NCBI GenBank assembly: GCA_002914805.1 | Contig: JXTB01000580.1 | Span: forward strand, 24,872-88,871 | Reading direction: 5' to 3' | DNA from: Parasponia andersonii | Lineage: Eukaryota; Streptophyta; Magnoliopsida; Rosales; Cannabaceae | DNA: 64,000 nucleotides | In this document: one piece after another, positions 20,877-32,918 of the stretch | Position numbering within the stretch: position 1 is the stretch's first letter | How the letters are laid out: every line of letters begins with the position of its first letter | Program-made: the position numbers and the translations under genes | Notes under the pieces: model-generated | Databases searched by the model: none | Seen by the model: only the letters and a program-made list of their open reading frames with translations | Told to the model about the DNA's origin: nothing

Positions 20877-22174
20877 TAACATAATAACATATTTGGCTGG
20901 TTTGAAAGTTGCTGAGTTGGAGATGGTTAATGGTCTAACCTTATCTTCTTCTTATTTGATTTTTCCTCGTAGTAAGAATAAATAAATTGGTAGCATTTTC
21001 CCTTTTACTAGGTTTTGTGTTGAAAATAAAAATAAAAAATACATATATTTAATATGATTCAGTTACAAATCATAGCTTACATCACGGGAGATCACCAGCA
21101 ATCATTGCACTAAGAAAGAAAACTATTACACTCTACAATTTTAGTATACCTGAAAATACCTAAAAACCCACAAATATATTCTTTCTGTTATCACTAACCT
21201 GAAAACCTCATAAACCCATAATTATGCTTTTAGCTTTTTCTATCCTAGAAACTCCAAAGGGTCCTCTTACACTAAGATTACATTGTTGCTCTCTCTCTCA
21301 CTATGACTGCCAATAAGGGTCTTATTTATAGAAAAAATACGAGTCCTAGTAGGAGTGAAATACCTCCTCGACTACTATTAATCTCAAAGAGACTTAAACT
21401 ACCGGAAGACTTCTCTTAATAAGAGTCCTACTATTTCCTGGCAATTTAATAAAGCCACACAATACTTTGCACTAGTAGGATCTTAATGATATGTTCGGGT
21501 TGTAATAATATAATAGGTTATTTTGGCATAAATATATATACGAGTATTTGTGATTTTATGCTAGCCTGTAGATTGTTTTTACAACTTTTTTATTATTAAT
21601 AATTTTGAGTTGGAATAGCGCAAGATTGTCTTGCAGGCGGTGCCAAAGTTTTGATATTTTTTCTTATCATATATATGCTTCTAAAAATAAATAAATAGTT
21701 ATGGCTACTAGTATTTCTATCGAGAAAAGTTTGTTATGTTTATGTGAATTACATAAATATTTCTAAGTTCTTTTTTGATTTACATCTAAAATTACATTTT
21801 ATTTCCTATCTCTGGTCTATATATTGGAATCTTCATCCCATTGCCTCTGTTATAATATGTACATTATCACTTTTACTCAACTCATCGCCCACTAAATCTA
21901 AACTTTTATTTTCTATTTAATTTTCAAAAGCAAAGCAAAATTGAGGGAGGAAAAAAAATGGGATGGCAAGACTCTGCTCTTAGATAGTCCTACAAGATGC
22001 TTGCACATTTTAAAAAAATTTTGATAATAAAAGAAATGATTGTAGTTGTTAGCTTTGTATTTTTATGGAAATTTCATAAACGTGAAAATTTGGTTTTTGA
22101 TATTAATGATGATGAACTATCATACCTCGCTCCAAAAGAAGTACAATTCGACAACAACAATGAAAGTGTACTTT
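20877..22174. other. Non-coding, AT-rich
   Basis: No convincing gene is visible. Short frames occur but have no recognisable domain. The right end is the target site (GTTGT, 22175-22179) of element 2. Confidence 0.6.
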
Positions 22175-22179
22175 GTTGT

Positions 22180-22898
22180 TGTTGATGGAGGTTTTGTCAA
22201 CAATAAATTTAGAAAAAATTAAGAGATGTGGCTTGTGTGAATTGAGTTATTAATCAAAGCAAATAAAGAGACAGGATTTTATAGCGGTTCAGCTCCGAAA
22301 AAGATGAGCATACGTCCACTGTTTTTCACTATTTTCTGGAGAATTATAAGCAGAGTTGCAATTGTCTCATCTAGAAATCTCTCTCTCAAATCTTAACACA
22401 GATTTTAGAAATCAGAAAATTGGAATATCTAATTCGGGATCCCGGTTTGAAATATTGAGCTCTCTTTATATAGATGAGAGTAACTCAATATTCCTAATTA
22501 TAAAAATGGGTAACTACAATCGGGTAATACAATTTGAGTAACAACATAATTGGGTAACTACTTAAAACGGGTAACTGGTCGATCATGAAATAGAGACTTC
22601 TGTTTCCCTTTCCTTACAGGTTACCTGTTTGATGAAGCAGAGACTAGTTTCCTTTTCTTTCGGAGGAGGTCGCACATAACTTATGCGGAGGAGGTCGCAC
22701 ATAACATATACGGTGGAGGTCGCACATAACTTATGTGGAGGAGGTCGCACATAACTTATGTGGAGGAGGTCGCACATAACTTATGCGGTGGAGGTCGTAT
22801 ATAACTTATGTAGAGGAGGTAGCATGTAACCCTTTCAGATAAGGTCACACTTAACTGCTACTCATGCGATCTGACATAGGATTTTAGACCGCACAACA
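22180..22898 (-). repeat. Element 2 left LTR (3' LTR, 719 bp)
   Basis: Plus-strand ends are TGTTGATGGAGG and CCGCACAACA. It contains the longest 25-bp array of the family seen here: about six full units plus a partial one at 22661-22830 (core gaggtcgcacataacttatg). Confidence 0.93.
22661..22830. repeat. 25-bp tandem array in LTR U3
   Basis: Six full 25-bp units and a partial one start at 22661, 22686, 22711, 22736, 22761 and 22786, each with gaggtcgcacataacttatg or close variants. Read in the element's own direction, the array lies upstream of the TATA region (complement at about 22461), i.e. in U3. Copy number differs between LTRs: about 1 at 5933, 3 at 17632, 6 here and 3 at 30837. This looks like a variable enhancer-type repeat, by analogy only. 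Confidence 0.85.
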
Positions 22899-23292
22899 AT
22901 TGCCCTCCAACTTCATTAGTTCTTTAGGACATAATGGAGCTTCTTTTCAATTGTAAGTGAGTGCGAACTTAAAAAATGCGATGTCACGCCCTAGATTTGA
23001 GATCCTTGAAGAGTCAAAGAGTCACTAGATCCCAAATCTCACCTTTCTCAAGATCACATGTACCTTTTTCTGACAGACGAAAACACGTGTTGCCTTTTCT
23101 AAGAAAGATAGCAGAACTCGAGGAGAGTCAAGGATATCGATGATGCCAACCGTCATTTTTAAACTAAATCTTTTCAAATTTCGAAAGATTCTGATTTATC
23201 TTCAGAAAAAATCAAATCTCGTGTGAACTTCGGTCTTTAGATCTGAAAATCAAATACCTTGATCTGCGGCTGTGATTTATCGGTGCTTAAGG

Positions 23293-23300
23293 TATAAATA
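23293..23300 (+). promoter_or_regulatory. TATA-like box for the antisense unit of element 2
   Basis: TATAAATA is at the same relative place as 6403-6410 in element 1, followed by matching sequence and the same possible splice donor (gaaaggttag near 23465). Function is inferred from conservation. Confidence 0.45.
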
Positions 23301-23836
23301 TCGGAAATCAATCTGTTTCTACTCCATTACACTTTTTCCATCTTTTCTCAAAGAATCCCAAAGTTTCAGAGAACCTTACAGCACCGTTTCGTCCTTCAGC
23401 TTGCATAATTCCAGTACCTTCTCCAATGGAATTCAGACCATATCTCAATCCTTCCGCTTCCGAAGAAAGGTTAGTTCATTTCTTCTCTCTTATTGTTCTT
23501 CATCAATTCTCGGAAAAAAAATTTCAATTTCTAGGAATAGAAACACATCCCATATCCGAACAAATTTGAAATGGGAATTATTTTTCTCCCTTTTCTGGTT
23601 CATAAACCTGTGAGAAGAATTTCTAGGGTCTAATACCCTATTTTATTTTCTGACGAACTGCTCGAACATTTATTTTCTGACGAACTGCTCGAACAATTTT
23701 TATGAATCCGTAGACCTCTTAGGAATAAATCGATGAGCTTGCTTGTTAGTACAATCCTAGGATGAATTCCCAAACTGGCATAGTGAGAATCCTCGATGCT
23801 CACATAGGACTAAATCCATCTGTATTTCTTTTCAAA

Positions 23837-25970
23837 TGTCTAGTAGTGAGGAATTTAGGAAAGGGAATGCATAATCTGGACAATCTGACTCGAGTGTTAG
23901 CTCTATTAACCTTGAAGACTATCTTGAGCCAGAACCCGAGGTTGAAATAACAGGGGTCAGGCAAAGTAGTCCTCGCATAGGCGATCTCCCCCAGGACCAA
24001 TGGCCTCGACATATCAGGAATGCTCCTGCATTTTCATCGGGCTATCAATACGTAGAGGGGAATTGATCATGCACTAATATAACGACAAGTTGCACATCGA
24101 ACAATCTCAGTAAAATTGCGAGCAGCTATAAGATCGCCATACCCCTTCGCCTACCTATGGAATTCAACCAACCACACACTCCACCACATGGACTCACTTC
24201 TTTTTCTAAAGCAGTTCTCAAGTGTGGCATCCATCTCCCACTTCATCCGTATATAAAATCGATCATTGACTATTATTGAGTCATCCCTTTTCAACTGACT
24301 CCTAATACCTATAGATATATGGTAGGTTTGTATATACTATACCATAAATTAGGTTTAGAGACCCCTTCTCCTGAAGAATTCGTTTGGTTTTACCAAGTGA
24401 AATCAAACCCGTCAGATCTTGACTTCTTTAATGCGAGCAAATGGTCGAACTAGACAATAAAAATGATCTACGAGGTTCGCAACAATATGGGAAAATGGAA
24501 AAATCCATTTTTCCACTTTGACTATGCGGCTAACGGCTTCTTTCAAAATCCTGGTAGGTAGTCTTCCAATTTATCGCTTCTCTATTTTGTTACTTTTATA
24601 CTGATTGTATTCGAATGTCATCGCAGACAACAGGGATCGACTCGGACTTTCCAAGGAGCTGCTCGCAAGGGTATATAAAATCAACGACCTTCCAATTGAG
24701 GAATTTAATTGGAAGGTGCTAGGCACTTCAAATAACCTGGTCGCCTGCGGTCTGCTTCCAAAGGGAGCCGTATTCCCAGATCCCCCGGTCCTTTCGTCTA
24801 AAGCCTCGAGCTCGAAGAAGAAGCCAAGGAACGGACGGATTTAGGTGCCTCATCTTCCAGAACTAGGAAACGAAAAGCACCAGCCACCCTTCCAACCTCA
24901 GAACCTTCCTCTCCAGAGACAGCGTCACCACCAGCTCCTCAACTAGCTCCACAAGAAGAAGGTAATCATATATATGCATTCTAATTACCTTTACATTATA
25001 TCTTCTCGCTCACTGACATATCTGCACAGAGATGGTTATCGGTACTGGTCTGCGAGTACCACCCTCAACTCTCGGGCCCATGGCAAAAACCAAGACACCT
25101 GAGAGTACTCCGTCATCGAAAGGGAAAGAGAAGGTTGACAGCTCTAAGAAAAGAAAAGTTGCCTTCGAGGACTTCCCAATAAGCTCGCCTCCACTACAGC
25201 CTCAGCCAACGAGCCATCCCGAACCACCTAAAGAGGTTGCCACTTCTTCGGAACCGATCCTGGCAAATAAGGATGAGCTCTTTGCGCTCCTTGACCAATT
25301 ATCAGAGAAGGCTGGTATGAGCGCAGCCTTCATTGATCACTTCACAACCAAGGAAGGCTGGGAACGGATGAAGCGACGATCTGCCAAGGTCGCTTTTGGT
25401 TCCGCGATGAGGATGCTAGCCAATGTAAGTACTTTTCTATTCTCTCCTCGAATGTATTCTCCTGGTATTAATGACTCGATTTTTCAGACCGCAGCTGCTG
25501 CTGTCCTGATGCACGACCCGATTCTCGAATGCTTGGAGAAGGCCGGAAAAGTTAAAGAAATAACCGAAGCAGTCGAGAATTCGGAGAAAGCTCGAGAGGA
25601 GGAGAAAACGGCCTTCAACTTGGAGAAGCAGCAGTTGCTTGAAGTCCTGGCCAAGGAGAAGCTCGAGAAGAAGAACCTCGAGGAGAAAGTCAAAGAGCTC
25701 GAAAAGACCATCTCTGAGCATCCGGATCGTATGAGGGAGGCGACCACTGAGGTGGTTCACAAAGCTATTGAGGAATTCAAGGCGACTAAAGTCAAAGAGC
25801 ACGAAGATAAAGCTAGTGATATCGCCTTATTGACCATCATTTTCAATATTTTCTATGAGCATCCGAACTTTGACTTCTCCATCCTTGGCGAGGACGTGGT
25901 CGAGCTCGTCCAAAGTTGGAGAAAGGATACTACCAAAGCTGGAGATGGTGGCGCGAGCCCTTCCGTATAG
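23837..25970 (+). other. Antisense extra ORF unit of element 2 (Transposase_28-like plus coiled coil)
   Basis: This is the same unit as 6924-9062. Blocks in order: an acidic N-terminus with the Transposase_28-like PLHP...DYY region (about 23837-24550); a short block with LARVYKINDLPIEEFNWKV (24605-24844); and a long open frame of 312 residues (25032-25970). That frame has a Pro/Ser/Lys-rich start (KTPESTPSSKGKEK), a segment DELFALLDQLSEKAGMSAA and a long Glu/Lys coiled coil (REEEKTAFNLEKQQLLEVLA onward), ending GGASPSV. GT...AG intervals lie between blocks at the places used in element 1; the last (about 25423-25488, 66 bp) is a multiple of three and stays open. AATAAA follows at 26053-26058. 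It is the best preserved coding-like part of this element. Function is unknown; a coiled coil suggests self-association or partner binding. Confidence 0.7.
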
Positions 25971-26052
25971 CACTCGTATTTTTTTTAATATTTTTAGAAC
26001 AATATGGGCTTCGTCCCCCTTTCTATCTGCTGATATACGGGTGATTTCTTTT

Positions 26053-26058
26053 AATAAA
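26053..26058 (+). terminator. Poly(A) signal of the antisense unit (element 2)
   Basis: AATAAA lies 82 bp downstream of the stop at 25968-25970, in the same place as in element 1. Confidence 0.45.
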
Positions 26059-26654
26059 TATTATTATTTCCCTGTCAGATGTTCCTGCAAAATAATGAAA
26101 ACATAATAATAATTTTAACCAAGTAGTCAATCACCAATTGACTGATCAGTACGATTTTAGCGATTTGAATCCAACTAACTTAAAACGAGTTTTAAGTGTT
26201 AGGATAGGTTAGGTCGCTTAAGAAAACAACTGTTTCAAAAGTTCCGTGTCAAAATAGGATATAGCAATATATCACATTGAACAATGAACATTTGGCTTAG
26301 TTACTTTTTTGTTCGAGGAGGGAAATTGCGTAATACGACATGCTGAGGCATGAAGCGAGGAGAAAATCCTAGGATTTTAAGGAATTTCAGATACTTCGAC
26401 GCTCTAAAACTCCATCTCCTCTAAATGGACGTTTGCATAGTCCCTTAGGAAACAAGTAGGAGATAAAATTCTGATCCCACTACCCCCCGAGTTTTATGGT
26501 GTCTGAAAATTGCCATAAAACTATAAAAAGATGAACGGAAACAAGTAAGAGATAAAATCTGATCCTACTACCCCCCAAGTTTCATGGTGTCCGAAAACTG
26601 CCATGAAGATGAATCAAACAAAGTTGAAGTAATAGCCGAAGAAATATTATTGAC

Positions 26655-26815
26655 GAATGATGATCAACGAATGACGAACAACGAATGACGATCACAAATG
26701 ACGAACAACAAATGATGATCAACGAATGACGATCAACGAATGACGAACAACGAATGATGATCAACAAATGATGATCAACGAATGACGATCAACGAATGAC
26801 GAACAATGAATAAGT
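26655..26815. repeat. 14-bp minisatellite
   Basis: About eleven tandem units of the type gacgatcaacgaat occur, with variants gatgatcaacgaat and gacgaacaacgaat. The homologous place in element 1 (about 9765-9800) has only one or two such units, so the array expanded in element 2 or its ancestor. Confidence 0.8.
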
Positions 26816-27433
26816 AATCTTTATTGATGAATGACGAAAACATGAAGATATTCATGAAAGTTAACTAATAAAAGCGACGAAGCTGTCCTACACTCCAGGC
26901 ATGCTCGATCTTTTGTCCACCAGTTCTAGCTAACTTATATATCCCAGGTCGAATGATGGCAATAATAATAGATTCTCAAAAGTTCCGAAGAACGAGGTCT
27001 TGTCGAAGAACAAGTGCCGATAAATCTTCATTCGAATTTTGGGTTATAACATGAGCAGTGAACTGTTGATATGATGCGATATGAAGCTAAGACTGCTCGC
27101 GCCTTTATTTTAAGAGATCGAGCTCCAGTGACATGATATTCGATTTAATCCCGAAGATTAGATTTCAAAAAAGCGACCAATGAAGCTCGCACAGGATCCT
27201 GAATCTCCGTTCCAATCTCGTCTTAGAGGACATGTCGAATAATAAATCCTCTAGATTTTCAATAGGTCCAGTTCTGACCGTCTATTTTTCGAGGATCGAA
27301 GTCTTCACTGGTCGTATCGATTGACGCTTTAACTAACGGTTCAATTGACGTTATCTAACGACCCGACTGATGCTTTGCTCGCTGCCTCGACTGACGCTTT
27401 GATCGCTTCCTCGACTAACGTTTTGCCCGCTGC

Positions 27434-28120
27434 CTAGACTGACGCTTTGCTCACTGCCTCGACTGATGCTTTGATCGCTTCCTCGACTGACACTTTGCCC
27501 TCTGCCTCGACTGACGCTTTGCTCGCTGCCTTGACTGATGCTTTCCCTGGCAGGTGGACCATCGTTGTACGGGACATCGCATCCTTTGCTGCGAGTTTCA
27601 GCGAGTTGTTATAACAAGTCCTGGCATCATATTGGTTTCCTCGCACCTCGCCTACCCCATGTTGGGTCGGGAACTTCATAGTGAGATGATAGATCGAGGT
27701 GACGGCTCGAAGCTCCCTCAATGTCAGTCTTCCCAGCATAGCATTGAAAGCAGAGGGGCAATCTACCACCAAAAACTGGGTCATTACCGTTGAAACCCTA
27801 GGATAGGTTCCAACGCTGACCATCAATTCAATCATGCCCATAGGCATCAGGCTGTCACCAGTGAAACCATAGAGTGGAGTGACGGTAGGCTTCAAGTCGC
27901 TCTCATTTAACCCCATCTTCTTAAAGGCATCGAAGTACAGGATGTCTACAGCACTCCCGTTATCAACCAATACTCGCCACAACTGTGTGCTTCCACAGTT
28001 AATTTTCATAACCAATGCACCATTATGCGGATAATAGACTTCCCTTGCATCCTGTTCTGTGAAGGTAATGTCCATGTCTGGTACTCGTTGAAGCTTGCGT
28101 GGTCGCTGCTCAAAATGCAT
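27434..28120 (-). pseudogene. Element 2 protease region
   Basis: One frame of 228 residues includes WRVLVDNGSAVDILYFDAF, the retropepsin signature, then MIELMVSVGTYPRVSTVMTQFLVV and LGRLTLRELRAVTS. It ends in the ASVEAASKASVEAEGK type octapeptide repeats. It corresponds to 14222-15071 of element 1. Fossil. Confidence 0.85.
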
Positions 28121-28149
28121 GACGTTAGTTAATGGCTGTTGTCGGGCTT

Positions 28150-30292
28150 CTCGTGCATACCTGTCTTGTGCCCTTTTCGAATCTCCACCAACATGCAGTC
28201 CTCCGAAGATAGTTCGGACTTCGCTCTGAATTTCTGGAGGTCGCTATTGGTTCTCTTCTTGCCTTTCGTCGTTCTGCCTGGTGTATTGCCACAGTCGCCC
28301 CTCTTTAATCAGCCTTTCGATTTCAACCTTCAGGGCAAAGCAATCATTGGTATCATGCCCAATATCATTGTGATACTGGCAGAACTTGTTGGAGTCACGC
28401 TTTGCCCTGTCCTGCTTCATCGGTTCCGGTTGACGGCGCCGCTCCTTTTGGTTTGTGACCGCATAGATATGATCTATGGGAGCGTTTAACTCGGTGTGAT
28501 TATTGAACCACATGGGAGCTCTTGAAATCTCTTATTTTTTGGGTCTAGCCTGATTCTCCGTCGGCTGTTCATTATTCCTTTTATTTTTCTTATTACCGTT
28601 ATTATGGATAATGACCGCGTCTTTAGTCACATCTTTCCTTCCTTCAGTCTTTTGAAGATTCTCTCATGAAGATTCTACTCTCAGATGCCGACCAACGCTT
28701 CAGTAGAAGTCTTCTAGAGTTCTACATTCTCGCTCAAGCAATTCTTCTCAGAGTTTAGTTTCTGGTCGCACCCCGGCCATCATGAGAGTTAGAACTCCTC
28801 CCTCAGGTGTGTTATTAACCTTTGCTAACTCTGAGGTGAATCGATTGAGATAAGATCGTAGAGTCTCCTCTGGACCTTGCCGGATTGTAGATAAGCCAAC
28901 AAGTGGAACAGTGAAATTCTTGGCAGCTTGAAACTATCTCAAGAATGCCATCTGAAGTTGTTGCCAGGACGAGATCAAGCCGGATTTGTTTCCTCGAAAC
29001 CACTTCTTTGCTGCTCCCGAGAGAGTTACAGCAAAACATCTACAACGTGCATGATCATTGACACGACGTAGTTCCATCAAGTCACTGAAGTGATCCATAT
29101 GGTCCTGTGGATCAGTTTTCCCATCGAAAGTGTTAATGATGGGAAGTCTGAATCTAGTGGGAAGGGCTACAGCTCGAACCTCCTCGCTAAATGGTGATTG
29201 ACAATACCCTTCAGCGAGCTCATCGTCCCAATCAGCAAGTGCATCTAATGTGATCCTTAAATTGTGAACATCGACTTTCAGAGGGAAAGCATTATCTCTT
29301 GCTGGCGGCACGGACGACCTTTGATCATTATCTCCATGCATGGCTGGTTGGTCAGGCAGAGTCTTCTGCAACCTGTGAGAGGAATCCAGCGAAATAGTGC
29401 AACGAGACCGGCTTTGATCATTAGGATGCGATATGGATCGATCATGGCTACGTCGTCGCTCCAAGTACTGTCTTAGGTCTGCAGGATCTTGTCTTGACTC
29501 TCTGCTGATCCTTTTGAAGAAGCTTCTCGATAGTCTTTTTCGTTCGCTGCTCAAGAGATCTTGACTATTAGTAGATTTACGAAAAGGTTGTCCACGATCA
29601 CGGTTAGTACTTAAACTCTCCCTACCAGATTCTGGAGGTAAGTTTGCGACCTTGCCTTTTCCTTTGGAGGTGCGATCTTCATGACACTCTTGCTGGGGTT
29701 CTTGGTTGGTCGCTCCTTCTTGTCTCTAAGATATGTATTCCTTTCTCAGTTAATTGAGCAGGACGTTCTTTGGGACGTTTGTGCTGTAGTAGGGTCACCA
29801 TCTACCCTTCAGCAAATTGTCGCAGGATGCCATTGATCTTGTTAGTGACTTGCTGAAGGTTCATCAGTGTCTCCTCCATGCGATCCTGTCTCTGGAAAAG
29901 GTTTTCTGCTGCGATCANNNNNNNNNNNNNNNNNNNNNNNNNNNNNNNNNNNNNNNNNNNNNNNNNNNNNNNNNNNNNNNNNNNNNNNNNNNNNNNNNNN
30001 NNNNNNNNNNNNNNNNNNNNNNNNNNNNNNNNNNNNNNNNNNNNNNNNNNNNNNNNNNNNNNNNNNNNNNNNNNNNNNNNNNNNNNNNNNNNNNNNNNNN
30101 NNNNNNNNNNNNNNNNNNNNNNNNNNNNNNNNNNNNNNNNNNNNNNNNNNNNNNNNNNNNNNNNNNGAAAAGGTTTTCTGCTGCGATCATAGTAGGCTGA
30201 TCCTGAGCGGGGTCTGCCTGTATAGCAGCAGTGCTTTGGGGTTGGTTTTGGCTAGTTCCAGTGACTCTAGTAGTGTTTCTGGTGTTTGCCAT
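28150..30292 (-). pseudogene. Element 2 gag region
   Basis: It starts near 30292 with MANTRNTTRVTGTSQNQPQ. The gag core at 29554-28934 has FDGKTDPQDHMDHFSDLMEL and CRCFAVTLSGAAKKWFRG. The knuckle-like CQYHNDIGHDTNDCFAL segment is in 28513-28244. It is interrupted by an assembly gap (29918-30166). Broken fossil. Confidence 0.85.
29918..30166. other. 249-N assembly gap with overlapping flanks
   Basis: The 23 bases before the gap (29895-29917, starting gaaaaggttttctgctgcga) are repeated exactly right after it (30167-30189). This suggests the two contigs overlap and the gap may contain no missing sequence. Apparent reading frames across it are artefacts. Confidence 0.85.
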
Positions 30293-30354
30293 TATTAAAA
30301 AAGTGAATTTTGACAAACTATTTTAGCCGAAATAGCCCTCCTTCTAGTGCCAAG

Positions 30355-30999
30355 TGTTGATGGAGGTTTTGTCAACAATAAATTTAGAAAAAATTAAGAG
30401 ATGTGGCTTGTATGAATTGGGTTATTAATCAAAGAAAATAAAGAGACAGGATTTTATAGTGGTTCAGTCCCGAAAAAGATGAGCTTACGTCCACTATTTT
30501 TCACTATTTTCTGGAGAATTATAAGCAGAGTTGCAATTGTCTCGTCTGGAAATCTCTCTCTCAAATCTTAAGTCAGAATTTAGAAATCAGAAAATCGGAA
30601 TATCGTAATCTGGGATCTCGGTTTGAAACATTGAGCTCTCTTTATATAGATGAGGGTAACTCAATGTTCCTAATTATAAAAATGGGTAACTACAATCAGG
30701 TAATACAATTTGAGTAACAACATAATTAGGTAACCACTTAAAACGGGTAACTGGTCGATCATAAAAGAGAGACTTCTGTTTCCCTTTCCTTGCAGGTTAT
30801 CTGTTTGACGAAGTAGAGACTAGTTTCCTTTTCTTTCAGAGGAGGTCGCACATAACTTATGTGGTGGAAGTCGCACATAACTTATACGGTGGAGGTCGCA
30901 CATAACTTATATGGAAGAGGTCGCATGCAACCCTTTCGGATAAGGTCGCACTTAACTCCTACTCATGCGATCTGATATAGGATTTTAGACCGCACAACA
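30355..30999 (-). repeat. Element 2 right LTR (5' LTR, 645 bp)
   Basis: Plus-strand ends are TGTTGATGGAGG and CCGCACAACA, followed by the target duplication GTTGT. About three 25-bp units lie at 30837-30930. The difference in repeat number accounts for most of the length difference from the partner LTR. Confidence 0.93.
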
Positions 31000-31004
31000 G
31001 TTGT

Positions 31005-32010
31005 TATATGCGATAAAGTTTTAAGGATAATGTTAAGCATTCGAATTAGTTTGTCAAAATTTTTGTACCAATATATATAATAGGTAAGTTATCATTATTC
31101 AATTGGTGTATTGAAATTTTTTACAAATAAATTTATTATTATTTAACAATTGAATAGTGACAACTTACTTTAGTATTAATAATTTGGTAAATTATTTGGT
31201 ATATCTAGTATTATCCAAAATTTTAGATACTGTTAATATCATTATTGTATTTTTAAAACATTGCCCTACACTCTCCATTGGGAAAAATATCAGATTTGCA
31301 ATATGTATTTATATTTGCATATACACGATGCTCTCATATATTTCATCTATAGGTTTATGCTAGCAAAAGTTGTTGTCCATCAATGTGAGTCACAAGATTT
31401 TAACAATAAAAAAATAATAATAAAAAAAAAGATTGAGACTGGTCAATTGCGCTAACATGCGATCACAGCAACCCCCTTCTAGTATATCATGAGAAATATT
31501 TTTTTTATTTTTTTTCTTTTAACTCAAGTTATTGTCCTAGCGATGGTTTCGAAAATTGAAAAGTAACAAAAGTGGCATAATTCATACGAGTAATATTAAG
31601 AGGCATTATATTATGGTGCTCAGTACCATATAATGTGCATTAGAAAATTAAAATTGTACTTTAGTTGGAATTCATTTTATTAATTAAATTATCTAATAAT
31701 AGAATTATAATCTCGTTGGGTCAAAGACACATCTTTAGGTCAAAGACAAAGACAGACAAGTCAACTTGTATTTCTATTAGACTGGTCGAGATCATATAAG
31801 ACGTGAGATCATATAAGACGTGATGCTTCGTGGAAGCCTTACATGTTAATATCATTTAGCTAAGCATATAGCAGATAGTCCGCTCTCAGGACTAATTGAT
31901 TATGTACTGTATCAACCCTTTATTTTAAGATGTTCTCATCTTAATTCCAAATGGGTGGTCCTACTAATATATTAAAAAGACACTTAAATTTGTAATTCCT
32001 TTGACACATG
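31005..32010. other. Non-coding, AT-rich
   Basis: No gene recognised. A 17-bp unit (gagatcatataagacgt) occurs twice in tandem at 31788-31821. Confidence 0.6.
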
Positions 32011-32015
32011 CGTTA

Positions 32016-32738
32016 TGTTATGCGGTTTAAAATCCTAAGGTCGCATAAGTTGTATATGCGACCTCCTTCAAGAAGGAGATATGCGACCTCTTCCGTGATG
32101 TTTATATGCGACCTCTTCCGTGGTGTTTATATGCGACCTTTTCTGCAGGTTTTCATGCGACCTTCTCCGTATAGTTTTCCTTAATAAACAGGGAACCTAT
32201 AGGAAAGGGGAAACACGAAAACATTATAAAGGAAACCTACAAGAAGAGGGAACTAGGTAAATGCAGTAGAGGAAACCTACAAGGAAAGGGAAACTGAAGA
32301 CTCCTATTTGCGATTAACTAAGTTATCCTTTTCGAGTAGTTATCCAATTGTATTGTTTCTAATTAATTAGTTATCCGTTCCTAAAGACATAAGGAACCTA
32401 GGGGGATAGGGTCACTACCATCTATATAAAGGGAGACTCTGTGTTCCGAAAGGATCATCACACATTCTGGGCAGAAACAAGTCAGAGAGAGTAGAAGTTA
32501 GAGCAAATACACGCTTAGGGTGGTCTAAGTCTTGAGCGTTCCCCATCAGCATTCGAGTATTGTACCCTTGAATATTCGTCAATATAGTGAGAAAACAGTG
32601 GACGTAGGCTCATCTTTTTTGGAGCCGAACCACTATAAATCTGTGTCTCCTTATTTGCTTTGATTATTTACCTCAGTTTACACAAGCCACATCTCTTAAT
32701 TATTCATAAATTTATTGTTGATAAAACCTCCATCAACA
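32016..32738 (+). mobile_element. Solo LTR of the gypsy family
   Basis: A single 723-bp LTR in plus orientation (starts TGTTATGCGG, ends CCATCAACA), with a perfect 5-bp target duplication CGTTA at 32011-32015 and 32739-32743 and no internal sequence. It carries about four to five U3 repeat units (32040-32165) and a TATATAAAGGGA box near 32423. This is the product of recombination between the two LTRs of a former full element. Confidence 0.93.
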
Positions 32739-32743
32739 CGTTA

Positions 32744-32881
32744 TATATCGTTGTGTATCTATCTGTCTGTATTTGTGATTAGCTTCCCACCCACCAAATC
32801 CTTCGTTCTTCAATTACAATTCGACTAAGACATACCACAGATCGGCGACCACACTTTTTTTATTTTGAAAGGGGCGACCAC

Positions 32882-32918
<37 letters not shown>

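Larger units (their letters stand above)
22180..30999 (-). mobile_element. Ty3/gypsy Tat-family element, shorter derivative (element 2)
   Basis: An 8.8-kb element of the same family in minus orientation. The 5' LTR is 30355-30999 and the 3' LTR 22180-22898, with a perfect target duplication GTTGT (22175-22179 and 31000-31004). It has a PBS region next to the right LTR (TTGGCACTAGAAGG on the minus strand) and a polypurine tract next to the left LTR. gag and protease are recognisable on the minus strand. I could not find RT, RNase H or an integrase core, so it is non-autonomous as seen. The antisense unit near the 3' LTR is well kept. It is a broken fossil and includes a 249-N gap. LTR divergence looks like a few percent by eye. 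Confidence 0.93.

Noticed and set aside
21997-22185. A 62-codon plus-strand frame ending at the target site of element 2
   Set aside because: AT-driven, no domain, and its end depends on bases of the inserted LTR.
22661-22830. Regular repeats that could suggest a CRISPR-like array
   Set aside because: The units are directly adjacent with no unique spacers, lie inside an LTR, and the genome is a plant.
29817-30316. Long frames spanning the N run
   Set aside because: They exist only because undetermined bases cannot encode a stop.
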